In this document: piece by piece, positions 19,244 through 28,764 of the stretch | How the letters are laid out: every line of letters begins with the position of its first letter | How positions within the stretch are numbered: the stretch's first letter is position 1 | Assembly: GCA_028335825.1 (NCBI GenBank) | Contig: JAIOKI010000017.1 | Span: forward strand, 124,001 to 188,000 | Source: Nosema muscidifuracis | Taxonomy: Eukaryota > Microsporidia > Nosematidae | DNA length: 64,000 bases | Direction of reading: 5' to 3' | Notes under the pieces: model-generated | What the model was told of the DNA's origin: nothing | Seen by the model: only the letters and a program-made list of their open reading frames with translations | Databases searched by the model: none | Translations under genes and position numbers: made by a program

Positions 19244-21354
19244 TTATTTATTTTTTCTCTTCTCAATAATCTTTTTTAGCATTTCTTCATCTATCCTTAC
19301 TTTTGAATCATCTAAAGGTTCCCTATTAAAAGGATCAATCCCATCATTTAACATAATCATATTATAAGTACTTTTATCTATCGTAACATTAGAAGTTAAT
19401 AATTTTATAGGGTCTTTAATAATATTATAAGTCAATGGATCAATAAATTCATCATCATCTTCTTCTTCAACAATCTCTTTACGATATATTTTAAATTTTT
19501 CTATAAGACTTCTTAAATAATTTATATGTTCAATATTTAGAAGATATTTATTCTCACATATATCCAATCCATTAATAAATATACTAAGATCATAATACAT
19601 TTCTTCATTACAAACTGATTTTATAAATTTTTTATCTTTTATTCCTATATAAATTAATAGAATATTTCTTAGAAGATCTTTTGGATTAAATTTTAGTGTA
19701 GTATTTGTTATTGATTTAAAGAAATCTGCTAATATTTTATTTCTTGGTTTTTTTGTTATATATGGATTCTTTAATACAAGGTTACTACACTTTGGTCCTA
19801 CAATAGTCTTTAAATTACAGTTAAGAATTTTAACAAATACATTTATAAGTTCATCTACCAATAAAATATCTACATTACATCTAATAATATGATTAAGTAA
19901 ATTAAAACATGTCTCTACAAATATAAATGAAGTAGATACTCTTTGTTTGATCATTCTTACATACATAATATGATTCTGTATATTATTAAAATTTTCTGAT
20001 TCAATATCCTTATTTAATAAATCATTTATCTCACTCATACCTGATAAACCATTACTTAATGCATATTCAAAATCACTCATTAAATTATTTATAAATTTAA
20101 TATTTCTGTTACATATTTTTAATTTATTAAATGATTTATCTTCTACAATTATTATATTAATTAAATATCTTATTTCTAATTTATGTCCTTCTTTTTGTAT
20201 CTTATTATAATAATCTACTATACTATTAAGAAGACTAAATTTCATTATAGAAGTATTATGTACTAAAATACGTAATACTTGTTGTTTATGTATATCAAAT
20301 TGGAATAATAATTTAAGAATATTGTATGTAGAAGATGAAGGAGGTAAAATATCAAAAATATACAAATAAGAAGATCTAGCATCTGTAAGAAAAGTATCAT
20401 CCTTTGAAATACTTGATTCATCTTTTGAAATACTTGATTCATCTTTTGAAATATTTAAATCATCTCTTAAAATAACTTCACCTAAAAAATGTCCAAAAGA
20501 TTCTTCATATTGAATATCTTTAAGTAAAATATCAATATGATCAACTTTCTTTCCATCAATTTTTAATCTAGTTCTTTCTTCAATTATCTTAATAAAACTA
20601 AGTTTAAATATTTCAATTTTACTTCGAAATACAAAATTAGTAAAAGAATCATCAGATCTTCTTAATGATACTTTATCATACATCTCTTTTTTAATAATAA
20701 TATCTAAAAATTTGTTAATTAATTTGTTCATATTTAGAGCAAATACGTCAGATATAAATTTATTCTCATCGAAGACTATTTTGTTTCGATCTTGATTTTC
20801 ATTAATCAGAGTGTTTATGCTAATTATAAAATTCTTTTTAAATTTATTATCCCAACAAATAATCTTTTTTATAATTCTGTATAACAAATTGATATCAGAA
20901 TCATCATTAAGAGTATTAAAATACCAAGGATTAGGGTACCATAAATTAGAATCCTCAAATACTTGATAAACCTTTTGAATTTCTAATATTGTATCCATAA
21001 AAATAAAAGCTTTTTTTTAAATATAAAATTACAAAATTTCTTAAAGAAACTTACTGGAAGTATTTGTAAAAGATCAAGTGTGTTAAAAGAACCATCCTTG
21101 ATTATGTAAAAAAATAAATCTTCTGTTAAATTAAATTCTTCTATTTTGTTTACCAAAAACTTTTTATGTTGATCTTTGTAAGTAGATCTAAAATTCTTAA
21201 ATATTGTATGTAAAGGATTTTCTTCAGTATCAATAAAATGCATATAGAGAATTTCACATTCTTCTATGTCAATGTATTCAATTTCAATATCTTCTTGTAT
21301 ATTCAATGATTCATAAAAATCTTTTCTCAGTATGGATGTTTCATCATTGTTCAT
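19244..21354 (-). CDS. UFD2: Ubiquitin conjugation factor E4 (Ufd2), interrupted by one frameshift
   Basis: Two overlapping same-strand frames make one gene: an N-terminal 123-codon frame from the ATG at 21354 (CCC at 21360-21362) and a 584-codon frame ending at 19244. They meet at an A8 run (21011-21018 region, read on the minus strand) where one base fewer would join them, giving about 700 residues, the size of microsporidian Ufd2. The C-terminal 70 residues are a U-box (EFIDPLTYNIIKDPI ... DPFNREPL), preceded by the helical Ufd2 core. Ufd2 extends ubiquitin chains and works with Cdc48/p97. The internal ATG at 20998 has no CCC signal. Whether the frameshift is real or a homopolymer sequencing error cannot be decided here. 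A short SKDESSI repeat lies near 20,400-20,460. Confidence 0.85.
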
Positions 21355-21831
21355 GCAAAGGGTTAAATAAAATAAAATAAAAGGTAATCTTTTAAATTAA
21401 CCTTAAAGATTTATTTATTAATATAATTAAAAGCATTGTCTTATATTAGTTTATAAAAATATTCTTATTTTATAGTTGTATTGAAAAAGTATTTCTATAA
21501 ATTTGTAAAAGTATATACATAAAAGTAAATATAAAAAATTAAAAGTATAGATTAATATATAAAAATTATATACATAAAAGTAAATATAAAAAATTATATA
21601 CATAAAAGTAAAAAAAATATATTAATATAACATACTGAAAACAATACATTAATATATTAAAATAATATATAACTAAATATAAAAAAATATATAAAAATAA
21701 TGACATCCCTTCAAAATAAAAAACATCATATTTATAATAATGTCACCCTTTAAAAAAAATTTAAATTAAATCTGTCAAGTATTTCAATTCTAAAAAAAAT
21801 ATGTTATTTTAAAAACGAATACCCCTCGTTT
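21355..21831. other. AT-rich spacer with small repeats
   Basis: Divergent spacer between Ufd2 and the hydrolase gene. It holds both CCC start signals and short repeats of TATACATAAAAGTAAATAT (about 21,510-21,615). No gene seen. Confidence 0.6.
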
Positions 21832-22581
21832 ATGAATCTCAAATCAAACAAAAATTTTGTTTTATCTCTCATATTCAAAATTTTATTTTTCACAAACTTC
21901 TTTCTATTCGTCTTCCAAAGATCTTTAATGTTTAGAACACGTGGTTATTTAAATATAAAATCTTATGATTCATTTAACTCTATAGATATATTCTATTTAA
22001 ATAAAAAAACTGATACTGATATAATATACTGTCATGGATCTATGATATCAGGAAAAGTGTATGAAAAATTGATTAAAGAGATGGCAGATAAAACATCTTA
22101 TAATGTGCTTAGCTTTAATCTGAGAGGTATGTTTAATAAAAGGGGAGTGCCATCTGAAAAAGGAATAAGATCTGAACTAACAGATCTTATTCAATATCTA
22201 AATAGAAGGGATAAGAAATATATCGTATTTGGGCAATCTCTTGGATGTTGTTTAGCTATACAGCTTTGTAAGTTAATGAGTATAAAAAAATGCATACTAG
22301 AGAATCCTTTTATTAGTTATAAAAACACAGTTATGAATAAATTTTTTTGGAAATATTTTCAATGGCTTATGGTTGATACTTGGGATAATTCAGATATTAG
22401 AAAAATGAATGATGTTTTGTTTTTGTTGTCTGATAATGATAATACGGTTGATAACTCCAATGGATTAAAAATGTCTAAGATGGTAAAAAATGGAAAAGTG
22501 AAAATGTTAAGAGAAAGTACACATTTTAATTCTGCATTGAATAAGAATTACTACACATATATTAATAAATTTATAAAGTGA
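21832..22581 (+). CDS. Alpha/beta hydrolase, Bem46/ABHD13-like membrane-anchored
   Basis: A 249-residue protein with an N-terminal membrane anchor (about residues 9-30) followed by an alpha/beta-hydrolase domain. Visible are the oxyanion-side YCHGS, the nucleophile elbow GQSLG near residue 134, an acid candidate in LSDNDNTVD near residue 203, and a catalytic His in STHFNS near the C-terminus. The architecture fits the Bem46/ABHD13 group of endomembrane or plasma-membrane serine hydrolases, whose substrates are poorly known. CCCC at 21822-21825 precedes the ATG. Degenerate copies of the last part of this gene follow it in the downstream spacer. Confidence 0.75.
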   Translation: MNLKSNKNFVLSLIFKILFFTNFFLFVFQRSLMFRTRGYLNIKSYDSFNSIDIFYLNKKTDTDIIYCHGSMISGKVYEKLIKEMADKTSYNVLSFNLRGMFNKRGVPSEKGIRSELTDLIQYLNRRDKKYIVFGQSLGCCLAIQLCKLMSIKKCILENPFISYKNTVMNKFFWKYFQWLMVDTWDNSDIRKMNDVLFLLSDNDNTVDNSNGLKMSKMVKNGKVKMLRESTHFNSALNKNYYTYINKFIK

Positions 22582-22790
22582 AAATATATATTTTAATTCT
22601 AAATTGAATAAGAATTATTACATATATTAAACAAAAATATAATAATATTTTTTTAATTCTAAATTGAATAAGAATTACTAGACATTCATTAATAAACAAA
22701 ATATAAAAATAAAAGATAAAAATAAATACAAAAATATATATTTTAATTCTAAAGTGAATAAGAATTATTACATATATTAATGAATAAAAT
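22518..22790. repeat. Repeated copies of the 3' end of the hydrolase gene
   Basis: The last coding stretch (containing TTTTAATTCTGCATTGAATA and AGAATTACTACACATAT) recurs three times downstream as TTTTAATTCTAAATTGAATA or AAGTGAATA followed by AGAATTA. Copies start near 22592, 22651 and 22741. They lie beyond the stop codon and are not part of the protein. Confidence 0.8.
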
Positions 22791-22880
22791 ATAAAAATAA
22801 AAGATAAAAATATTTTTTTAATTAACTAAAATAAACAATAAATATTCCTAAGAAAAAATATTTTACCCCTTTAATTTAAT

Positions 22881-23816
22881 TTACACCACCCCTTTTAATA
22901 ATTCATACATAAGTTCTTGAACAGTCTTATCCCTAAAAAATGATGTCTTATTAGACCACTCTTCTAACTCAAGACATATCCACTTATTAATATAATTAAT
23001 TGGATTATTACAAAATTCTTTCATAGTCTCCTTACGTTTTATTAAATTCTTTTTTATTTCATTTATAGTATCAATTTTTCTCTCTAAATGATAGACATCT
23101 TTCGAATGTATTTTAGGATGTTGGTAAAGATCATCTACTTCAACAGGAATATCATAAATATTAAAAATATCTGAATTTGAATTAGGTATTTCAATTTCTA
23201 TATCATCAAGTACTAATAAATGATCATCTATAATTTCAGGTAAATCTGTATATTTAAATTCATCTGTATTAAATATCTTTGATAAATCTTCATTACACTT
23301 AACTGTATGATTATCTCTTATCATAAGATTATTCTTTATTATATAAGTGTACAAAGTTCCAAGAATATTTGGTTTGGTAGAAGTGGATATCAATAATAAA
23401 GAGGATAATTGTTGACTCAACTTGTAAATCTCTCTTTTATTAGATAATGTAACTATAAGCTTAATACTCTCAAAAGAAGAAGATAATCTAATTTCGAATG
23501 CTTCAGATTCATCATATTGATTGGTCCATTCGTATATCTCAGGATCTGATGATGGCCCATAATTCACTAAAATTATTAAATTATTGATAAGGTCTCCCAT
23601 CTTGGCATTTACATTATTTTTAAAGTCATTCATAACTCGACTATCTATACGTATAAAAGTACCATCTTTATCTGAATGTATTTTAGTATAAAGTCTAAGA
23701 GTTTTAATACATTTAATTCTCTTCCTATGTTCAGCTTCAGTTTTAAGTTGTCTTAATAAGCAGAGTTCATTTATACGATTTTCTACTTCTTTTAATTTTT
23801 CATACTTTATTGACAT
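22881..23816 (-). CDS. RSC6: SWIB-domain chromatin-remodelling subunit (Rsc6/Swp73/SMARCD)
   Basis: A 311-residue protein. The N-terminus is helical with a KTLRLYTKIHSD segment that matches the SMARCD/Rsc6 region before the core. A SWIB/MDM2 fold spans about residues 130-203 (LSSLLLISTSTKPNILGTLY ... DLPEIIDDHLL). The conserved C-terminal part (DTINEIKKN ... FCNNPINYINKWI) resembles the tail of SMARCD proteins that contacts the rest of the complex. It is therefore a core subunit of a SWI/SNF or RSC-type nucleosome remodeller in the nucleus. CCC at 23820-23822 marks the start. It is divergent from PDH E1 beta across a 210-base spacer. Confidence 0.85.
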   Translation of the reverse strand: MSIKYEKLKEVENRINELCLLRQLKTEAEHRKRIKCIKTLRLYTKIHSDKDGTFIRIDSRVMNDFKNNVNAKMGDLINNLIILVNYGPSSDPEIYEWTNQYDESEAFEIRLSSSFESIKLIVTLSNKREIYKLSQQLSSLLLISTSTKPNILGTLYTYIIKNNLMIRDNHTVKCNEDLSKIFNTDEFKYTDLPEIIDDHLLVLDDIEIEIPNSNSDIFNIYDIPVEVDDLYQHPKIHSKDVYHLERKIDTINEIKKNLIKRKETMKEFCNNPINYINKWICLELEEWSNKTSFFRDKTVQELMYELLKGVV

Positions 23817-24026
23817 GAAGGGTAAAAAATAATTAAAAAAAAGATGAAATTTTCATAAATGAAATATATATTTTTAAGTAAAAACTTAGATAGTATCCTT
23901 AAATCTAATATTAAAATAATAATTTAAATTCATGTATCAATAAATTTAAACATAAACCAATAGAATATATTAAATTATTATTAGTTACTTTTTTTTATAT
24001 AAATTAATCTTAATTGATTCTTATTT

Positions 24027-24998
24027 ATGATTCAAATTCGTGATTTAATCAATCAAGCACTTGATGAAGAAATGGATCTCAATTCTAATGTATACATATT
24101 GGGTGAAGAAGTGGGAAAATCAGGTGGACCACATGGTCTTACTAAAAATCTTCTTAAAAAATATGGTAAGAAACGTGTGTTGGATACACCTATTTCAGAA
24201 ATGGGGTTTACAGGGTTAGCTGTTGGTTCAGGATATCTTGGACTTAGACCTGTAGTAGATTTTATGACTTGGAATTTTGCTTTACAATCTATTGATCATA
24301 TCATAAATTCTTGTGCAAAAACTTTGTACATGTCAGGAGGTCGTGTGAAATGCCCTATAGTTTTTAGAGGACCAAATGGATTTAATAGTGGATATGCTGC
24401 TCAACATACTCAAGATTTTTCTGCTTATTATGGATCTATACCTGGTCTTAAAGTTGTATGTCCGTATACTGGTAAAGATCATAAAGGTCTTCTTAAGAGT
24501 GCTATACGAAATAATAATCCAGTAGTATATTTAGAAAATGAAATGTTGTATAGTGATATGTATCATGAAGTAGATAGTAATTACACTCAATCTCTTGATA
24601 AGTGTGTAATAGAAAAAAGAGGTAAGGATGTTACAATAATTGGCATATCAATTAGTCTTAGAGAAATTTTTAAAGCCAATAAAATTCTTGAAGAATTAAA
24701 TATTTCTTGTGAGATTATTAATTTAGTATCAATCCGTCCAGTAGATTATGATACAATTGCTCAGTCTATTTGTAAGACAAAAAAGATTGTTATAGTAGAT
24801 TTTTCTTTTCCACAATATGGAGTAGCAAGTGAATTATCAGCTTGTTTATATGATAAATGTTATGGAGTACTTGATAAACCTATTTTAAGATTAATGGGTA
24901 AAGATGTTCCTACTCCTTATGCATCTAATTTAGAAAAGAAATCTTTTCCTAGTTGTGAAGATATAGTAGAAGCAGTAAGAAAGATATGTGAAAAATAA
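24027..24998 (+). CDS. PDB1: Pyruvate dehydrogenase E1 subunit beta
   Basis: A 323-residue E1 beta chain of the thiamine-diphosphate-dependent pyruvate dehydrogenase. It contains the N-terminal LGEEVGKSGG, DTPISEMGFTGLAVG, the FRGPNG segment and AAQHTQDFSAYYG, and the C-terminal transketolase domain with VDFSFPQYGV. In microsporidia the E1 alpha and beta chains are kept although E2 and E3 are lost, so the enzyme is thought to do a different pyruvate reaction, perhaps in or near the mitosome; that is background, not seen here. There is no long N-terminal targeting sequence from this ATG and no CCC signal before it. E1 alpha is not in the window. Confidence 0.95.
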   Translation: MIQIRDLINQALDEEMDLNSNVYILGEEVGKSGGPHGLTKNLLKKYGKKRVLDTPISEMGFTGLAVGSGYLGLRPVVDFMTWNFALQSIDHIINSCAKTLYMSGGRVKCPIVFRGPNGFNSGYAAQHTQDFSAYYGSIPGLKVVCPYTGKDHKGLLKSAIRNNNPVVYLENEMLYSDMYHEVDSNYTQSLDKCVIEKRGKDVTIIGISISLREIFKANKILEELNISCEIINLVSIRPVDYDTIAQSICKTKKIVIVDFSFPQYGVASELSACLYDKCYGVLDKPILRLMGKDVPTPYASNLEKKSFPSCEDIVEAVRKICEK

Positions 24999-25095
24999 AT
25001 CTTATTTGTATATTTCTGTATTTATTAATTAATTTTATTGGTCTATTTATTTTAAACATGTAAATTTATAATTTTGATTATTTTTTATCCTTCAA

Positions 25096-25449
25096 ATGGC
25101 TAAAAGATTCAATAAATCAAATGAAGATCGTCCACTTGAATTCGCTGACAATGTAGATACAGTATATGGATTAGTTAGATCTCCATTAGGACAAGGACAG
25201 TTTGTAGTAGATTGTAGTGATTCAATAACCCGCATTGGTAAAGTACGAGGTAAGAATTATAAGAGAGTTTGGATTCAACCCAATGACATTGTATTATTAA
25301 GCATTAGAGAAGGTAACAATAATAGAGCAGATATAGAAATAAAATACATGCAGAAGGAAATCAAAATACTTAAAGACAATGGATATATAGAAGATACTTT
25401 TATGGGTTCTAATAATGAAAATGTAAAGGTAGATTTTGACAGAATATAA
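25096..25449 (+). CDS. TIF11: Translation initiation factor eIF1A
   Basis: A 117-residue protein with the OB fold (S1-like) of eIF1A, including YGLVRSPLGQGQF, IGKVRGKNYKRVWI and the acidic C-terminal tail end DFDRI. eIF1A binds the 40S A site and promotes scanning and start-codon selection. It is shorter than the usual 140-150 residues because both the basic N-terminal and acidic C-terminal tails are trimmed. Only CC rather than CCC precedes the ATG (25089-25090). Confidence 0.93.
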   Translation: MAKRFNKSNEDRPLEFADNVDTVYGLVRSPLGQGQFVVDCSDSITRIGKVRGKNYKRVWIQPNDIVLLSIREGNNNRADIEIKYMQKEIKILKDNGYIEDTFMGSNNENVKVDFDRI

Positions 25450-25687
25450 ATTAAATCTTATGCATAAATAATAAGTATTTTCTTATAAACAAAGTTTTAT
25501 ATATTTTTTTGCATAAACAAAATTATTTTTTTTATAAACATGATTTATAATTATTTTGCATAATTAATAAGTATTTTCTATAACAAAATTTATTAATAAG
25601 AATTATCTTATAAACAAATTTATTAAGAATTACTATCTTATAAAATCTATTAATAATTATTTTGAATATTTCTTCTTTAATTACCCC

Positions 25688-26770
25688 ATGGATAAGAAAT
25701 ACAGATCAAAAAATACAAATCTAGAAAGAATTGATCAAATTAATATAGTCAATAAATATGTATCAAGTTCATTTGGTAGATCTGAAATATCTTACTATGT
25801 ACCTAATAAATTTAAATATCCTCATTACAGATCAAATGAAGAAATGTGTACAGTAATTTTAGATTATAAAAGATTGAATATTAATGGTAAAGATATATTT
25901 ATTGATGAATCAATTTTTGATAAGAAAAATCTTTTTGAAATTCTTGGTCTATTTGATAATGCATTATCTGATCATATTCCTATTAATTCCTTTGTAACAT
26001 TTATATTTAATAATATTTTTAGTAGATCTTTATTACTTGGAATGATAGATGTATTTTTTAATTATAAAAAATGTAGAGGAATACTTGTACAACCTTATTC
26101 ATTATCTATGGTATTAGGTATGGGTATACAACATTGTCTTTTTATTAATCAATATACAGGGTATACAGAGATATTCCTTATAGATGATTATTATTTACAT
26201 GATTGGTTTATTATAGGTAAAACAAAATCATTAATTAAAGATAGTATCAATATTGATGAAGATTATGTAGAAGAATATCAGAAATTAAGAATGAATCAAG
26301 ACATTCCTTATTTTATGTGTAAATTATGTGATTATAGAAGTAAAGAAGAGAAAATTATTAAAGAACATTTAAAAATATCTCATATATACCAAGATGAGAA
26401 TATTAATGGAATGATTATTAAGTATGAGAATAAACATGATGATATTATTACAGAAATATTAAAAAGAATTAGATTTTTATATTTTAATATGGAAAGATTA
26501 AAAAGAATAAATCTTAGGATAATTTATAATAACGTTAAAGAAGAAAATAAAGATAATTTAATAAATATGGAAGATCTTTGTGATCAACTTAAATTTATTT
26601 ATAATAATGCTGTACAAGTACCAATTGATGATAATATTGATGAAATAGTTCTTAAAGGAAATGAAGTATTTAATACGTTAGATTTAGGAAAAGAATGTTG
26701 GATTACAGATAAAGAATGGAAATGTGGAAGATTAAGAATACTTAAAGAAAAAATTTTATTTAATATATAA
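25688..26770 (+). CDS. Divergent actin-related protein with a C2H2 zinc finger
   Basis: A 360-residue protein whose start abuts CCCC (25684-25687). The middle part (ILVQPYSLSMVLGMGIQHCLFI at about residues 131-152, too long to be chance in phase with an actin fold) and the end (KGNEVFNTLD ... WITDKEW ... LKEKILFNI) match the pattern of the last actin subdomain in Arp8/Arp5/Arp9-type proteins. The phosphate-binding loops of actin are not recognisable, so nucleotide binding is unlikely. A C2H2 finger (CKLCDYRSKEEK ... HLKISH, about residues 213-233) is inserted where actin subdomains would continue. Likely nuclear, possibly a remodeller subunit together with Arp4 and the SWIB protein. The actin-related assignment is moderate, the exact orthologue is unknown. 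Confidence 0.5.
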   Translation: MDKKYRSKNTNLERIDQINIVNKYVSSSFGRSEISYYVPNKFKYPHYRSNEEMCTVILDYKRLNINGKDIFIDESIFDKKNLFEILGLFDNALSDHIPINSFVTFIFNNIFSRSLLLGMIDVFFNYKKCRGILVQPYSLSMVLGMGIQHCLFINQYTGYTEIFLIDDYYLHDWFIIGKTKSLIKDSINIDEDYVEEYQKLRMNQDIPYFMCKLCDYRSKEEKIIKEHLKISHIYQDENINGMIIKYENKHDDIITEILKRIRFLYFNMERLKRINLRIIYNNVKEENKDNLINMEDLCDQLKFIYNNAVQVPIDDNIDEIVLKGNEVFNTLDLGKECWITDKEWKCGRLRILKEKILFNI

Positions 26771-26812
26771 ATTAAAAATACTTAAAGAAAAATTTTATTT
26801 AATATATAAGAA
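26728..26812. repeat. Direct duplication of the 3' end of the Arp-like gene
   Basis: The last codons and stop (AAAATACTTAAAGAAAAA-type sequence ending in TTTAATATATAA) are copied once immediately downstream at about 26772-26810 with a one-base loss. The copy is non-coding and increases the spacer between two convergent genes. Confidence 0.85.
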
Positions 26813-26830
26813 TTTATACAAACTTTTTTA

Positions 26831-27415
26831 TTATATAATATCTAAATCAATTCTTTCATTTATCCCATCTAGTTCTTTTTTAAGTATCTCACTTCGAATT
26901 TCTCTATATTCAAGTAAATAATTAAAATTATCTTCATCAATTTCATAGAAAGGAAGAGTACTAACATATTCCATAATCATATTATAAGTATTCTTTACAT
27001 TTTTAATATTCTTACTAGACTCATAAATATCATTCTCATATTCTAATATACTAGAAAGATCATTACATTTATTCTTAAGTCTTTGTATATTTTTACTAAG
27101 TATATCTATTTTATCTTTAAGATCATCTTGTCTACAAACTAATTCATAATATTTATCTATATCAGGAATATTATCTACAACTAGATCAGTACATTTACGT
27201 TCATAAGAAAATTTAGAAGGAAATTTCAAAATATTTCTTAATACAAAATTCTTAAATATAAACATATTCTTTTTACATGATTCATGAAGAATATTGTTAA
27301 TAGTTTTCATATGCTTAAATTCTGAACTTATTGTTTCATGTATTTCTGTTTCTAATTCATTTACAAAATTTATAGGAACGAATTCGAAATATTCAATTTC
27401 TCCTGTATCAGACAT
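26831..27415 (-). CDS. Coiled-coil protein, MIS12/Mtw1-like kinetochore candidate
   Basis: A 194-residue, mainly helical protein. Residues about 53-68 (FKNFVLRNILKFPSKF) resemble the conserved Mis12/Mtw1 segment that joins the head to the rod, followed by a long heptad-like coil (about 90-145, QDDLKDKIDILSKNIQRLKN). Size is close to human MIS12 (about 205). Mis12 family proteins link inner centromere proteins to the outer kinetochore. CCC at 27416-27418 abuts the ATG. The start region, from the CCC signal through codon 18, is repeated seven more times upstream (27,434-27,930). The motif match is suggestive, not conclusive; any small coiled-coil complex subunit is the alternative. Confidence 0.45.
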   Translation of the reverse strand: MSDTGEIEYFEFVPINFVNELETEIHETISSEFKHMKTINNILHESCKKNMFIFKNFVLRNILKFPSKFSYERKCTDLVVDNIPDIDKYYELVCRQDDLKDKIDILSKNIQRLKNKCNDLSSILEYENDIYESSKNIKNVKNTYNMIMEYVSTLPFYEIDEDNFNYLLEYREIRSEILKKELDGINERIDLDII

Positions 27416-27937
27416 GGGTAAATAAAAAAAAATACAAAATTTATAGGAACGAATTCGAAATATTCAATTTCTCCTGTATCAGACATGGGTAAATAAAAAA
27501 AAATACAAAATTTATAGGAACGAATTCGAAATATTCAATTTCTCCTGTATCAGACATGGGTAAATAAAAAAAAATACAAAATTTATAGGAACGAATTCGA
27601 AATATTCAATTTCTCCTGTATCAGACATGGGTAAATAAAAAAAAATACAAAATTTATAGGAACGAATTCGAAATATTCAATTTCTCCTGTATCAGACATA
27701 GGTAAATAAAAAAAAATATAAAATTTATAGGAACGAATTCGAAATATTCAATTTCTCCTGTATCAGACATGGGTAAATAAAAAAAAATACAAAATTTATA
27801 GGAACGAATTCGAAATATTCAATTTCTCCTGTATCAGACATAGGTAAATAAAAAAAAATATAAAATTTATAGGAACGAATTCGAAATATTCAATTTCTCC
27901 TGTATCAGACATGGGTAAATAAAAAAAAATACAAAAT
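27363..27937. repeat. Eight tandem 71-bp units containing a gene start
   Basis: Units begin at about 27363, 27434, 27505, 27576, 27647, 27718, 27789 and 27860. The first is part of the MIS12-like gene itself. Each unit, read on the minus strand, carries an A/T leader, CCC or CCT, ATG and the first 18 codons. Six units have CCC and two (the fifth and seventh) have CCT plus one linked change (ATATAAAAT for ATACAAAAT). The alternation of the two types at the distal end points to expansion of a two-unit block. 71 is not a multiple of three, so each copy opens a short frame of about 38 codons that overlaps the next copy. Confidence 0.97.
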
Positions 27938-27975
27938 TTAAATTAAATTTATAAATTTTTATTTTATATTTATAA

Positions 27976-28107
27976 CTACTCACTTTCTTCTTCTTCACCA
28001 TCTTCTTCTACATCAGCTGCTTTTAAAAATGACATGGGTAATTGTGATGATCTTATAAGAAATGTTTGTACAGATATCATTATACTTAAAAATGTCAGTG
28101 GTTTCAT
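27976..28107 (-). CDS. Possible small secreted or membrane peptide with acidic tail
   Basis: A 43-codon frame: a hydrophobic N-terminal stretch (MKPLTFLSIMISVQTFLI) like a signal peptide or anchor, then an acidic end (EEDGEEEESE). The internal sequence CCCATG (about residue 25) resembles the start signal, so a shorter 19-residue product from that second ATG is an alternative. It lies directly next to the 71-bp repeat array and in the same orientation as the MIS12-like gene, and its CCCATGTC shares bases with the array unit. I recognise no family. GC content is a little above that of the spacers, which favours coding. Confidence 0.3.
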   Translation of the reverse strand: MKPLTFLSIMISVQTFLIRSSQLPMSFLKAADVEEDGEEEESE

Positions 28108-28429
28108 AATCTCGTATTTTTAATTCTTTTTATATTTCTAATTAACTAATCAGATTTTATTAATATCTAATTGAACAAATCATTGTAAGATGTATCTATT
28201 AAAATATACTATTATGAGATTGTTACATATACGTGAATAATTCAAATAAAAAATTTCAAATTCAAATCAGTTCTACTTCTTGTTAAAAAATGTTGAATTA
28301 AATATCTAACAATCTAATTAATTATATTTAAAAATAGAAATTACAATACTAATGAATAATCACGTATTGAAATGTGAATATTCTATGTCTTATAACAAAA
28401 TATATTTAAATAATTTGATTAATATCATA

Positions 28430-28710
28430 ATAATATATTTTTTATAAGCAGATAATATTTATTAAATATATTTTTTATAGACAAATGATATTTATTAAAT
28501 ATATTTTTTATAGACGAATGATTTTTGTATAGGTACTATTTAAAATATTTTTTTATAAGCAGATGATATTTATTGAATATATTTTTTATAGACAAATGAT
28601 ATTTATTAAATATATTTTTTTATAAGCAAATGATATTTATTAGATATAATTTTTTATAGATAGATGATTTTTGCATAGGTACTATTTAAAATATTTTTTT
28701 ACTTTATTTA
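28430..28710. repeat. Tandem repeat, about 40 bp unit with higher-order copy
   Basis: Repeats of ATATTTATTAAATATATTTT plus TTATAGACAAATG occur about six times. A longer block containing GATTTTTGTATAGGTACTAT occurs twice (about 28517 and 28668, the second with GCATAGG). This is the upstream spacer of the TMEM33-like gene. Confidence 0.85.
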
Positions 28711-28764
28711 AATAGTCTTATTTATATTTTTCTTAAATAATTCTTTGTAATTTTTTTATCCCTA

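Noticed and set aside
20983-21354. Separate small gene upstream of Ufd2
   Set aside because: Its CCC-marked start and the overlap at an A8 run show that it is the N-terminal part of Ufd2.
27363-27937. CRISPR-like regular array
   Set aside because: The 71-bp units are contiguous without unique spacers, and the genome is eukaryotic; it is a minisatellite built from a gene start.
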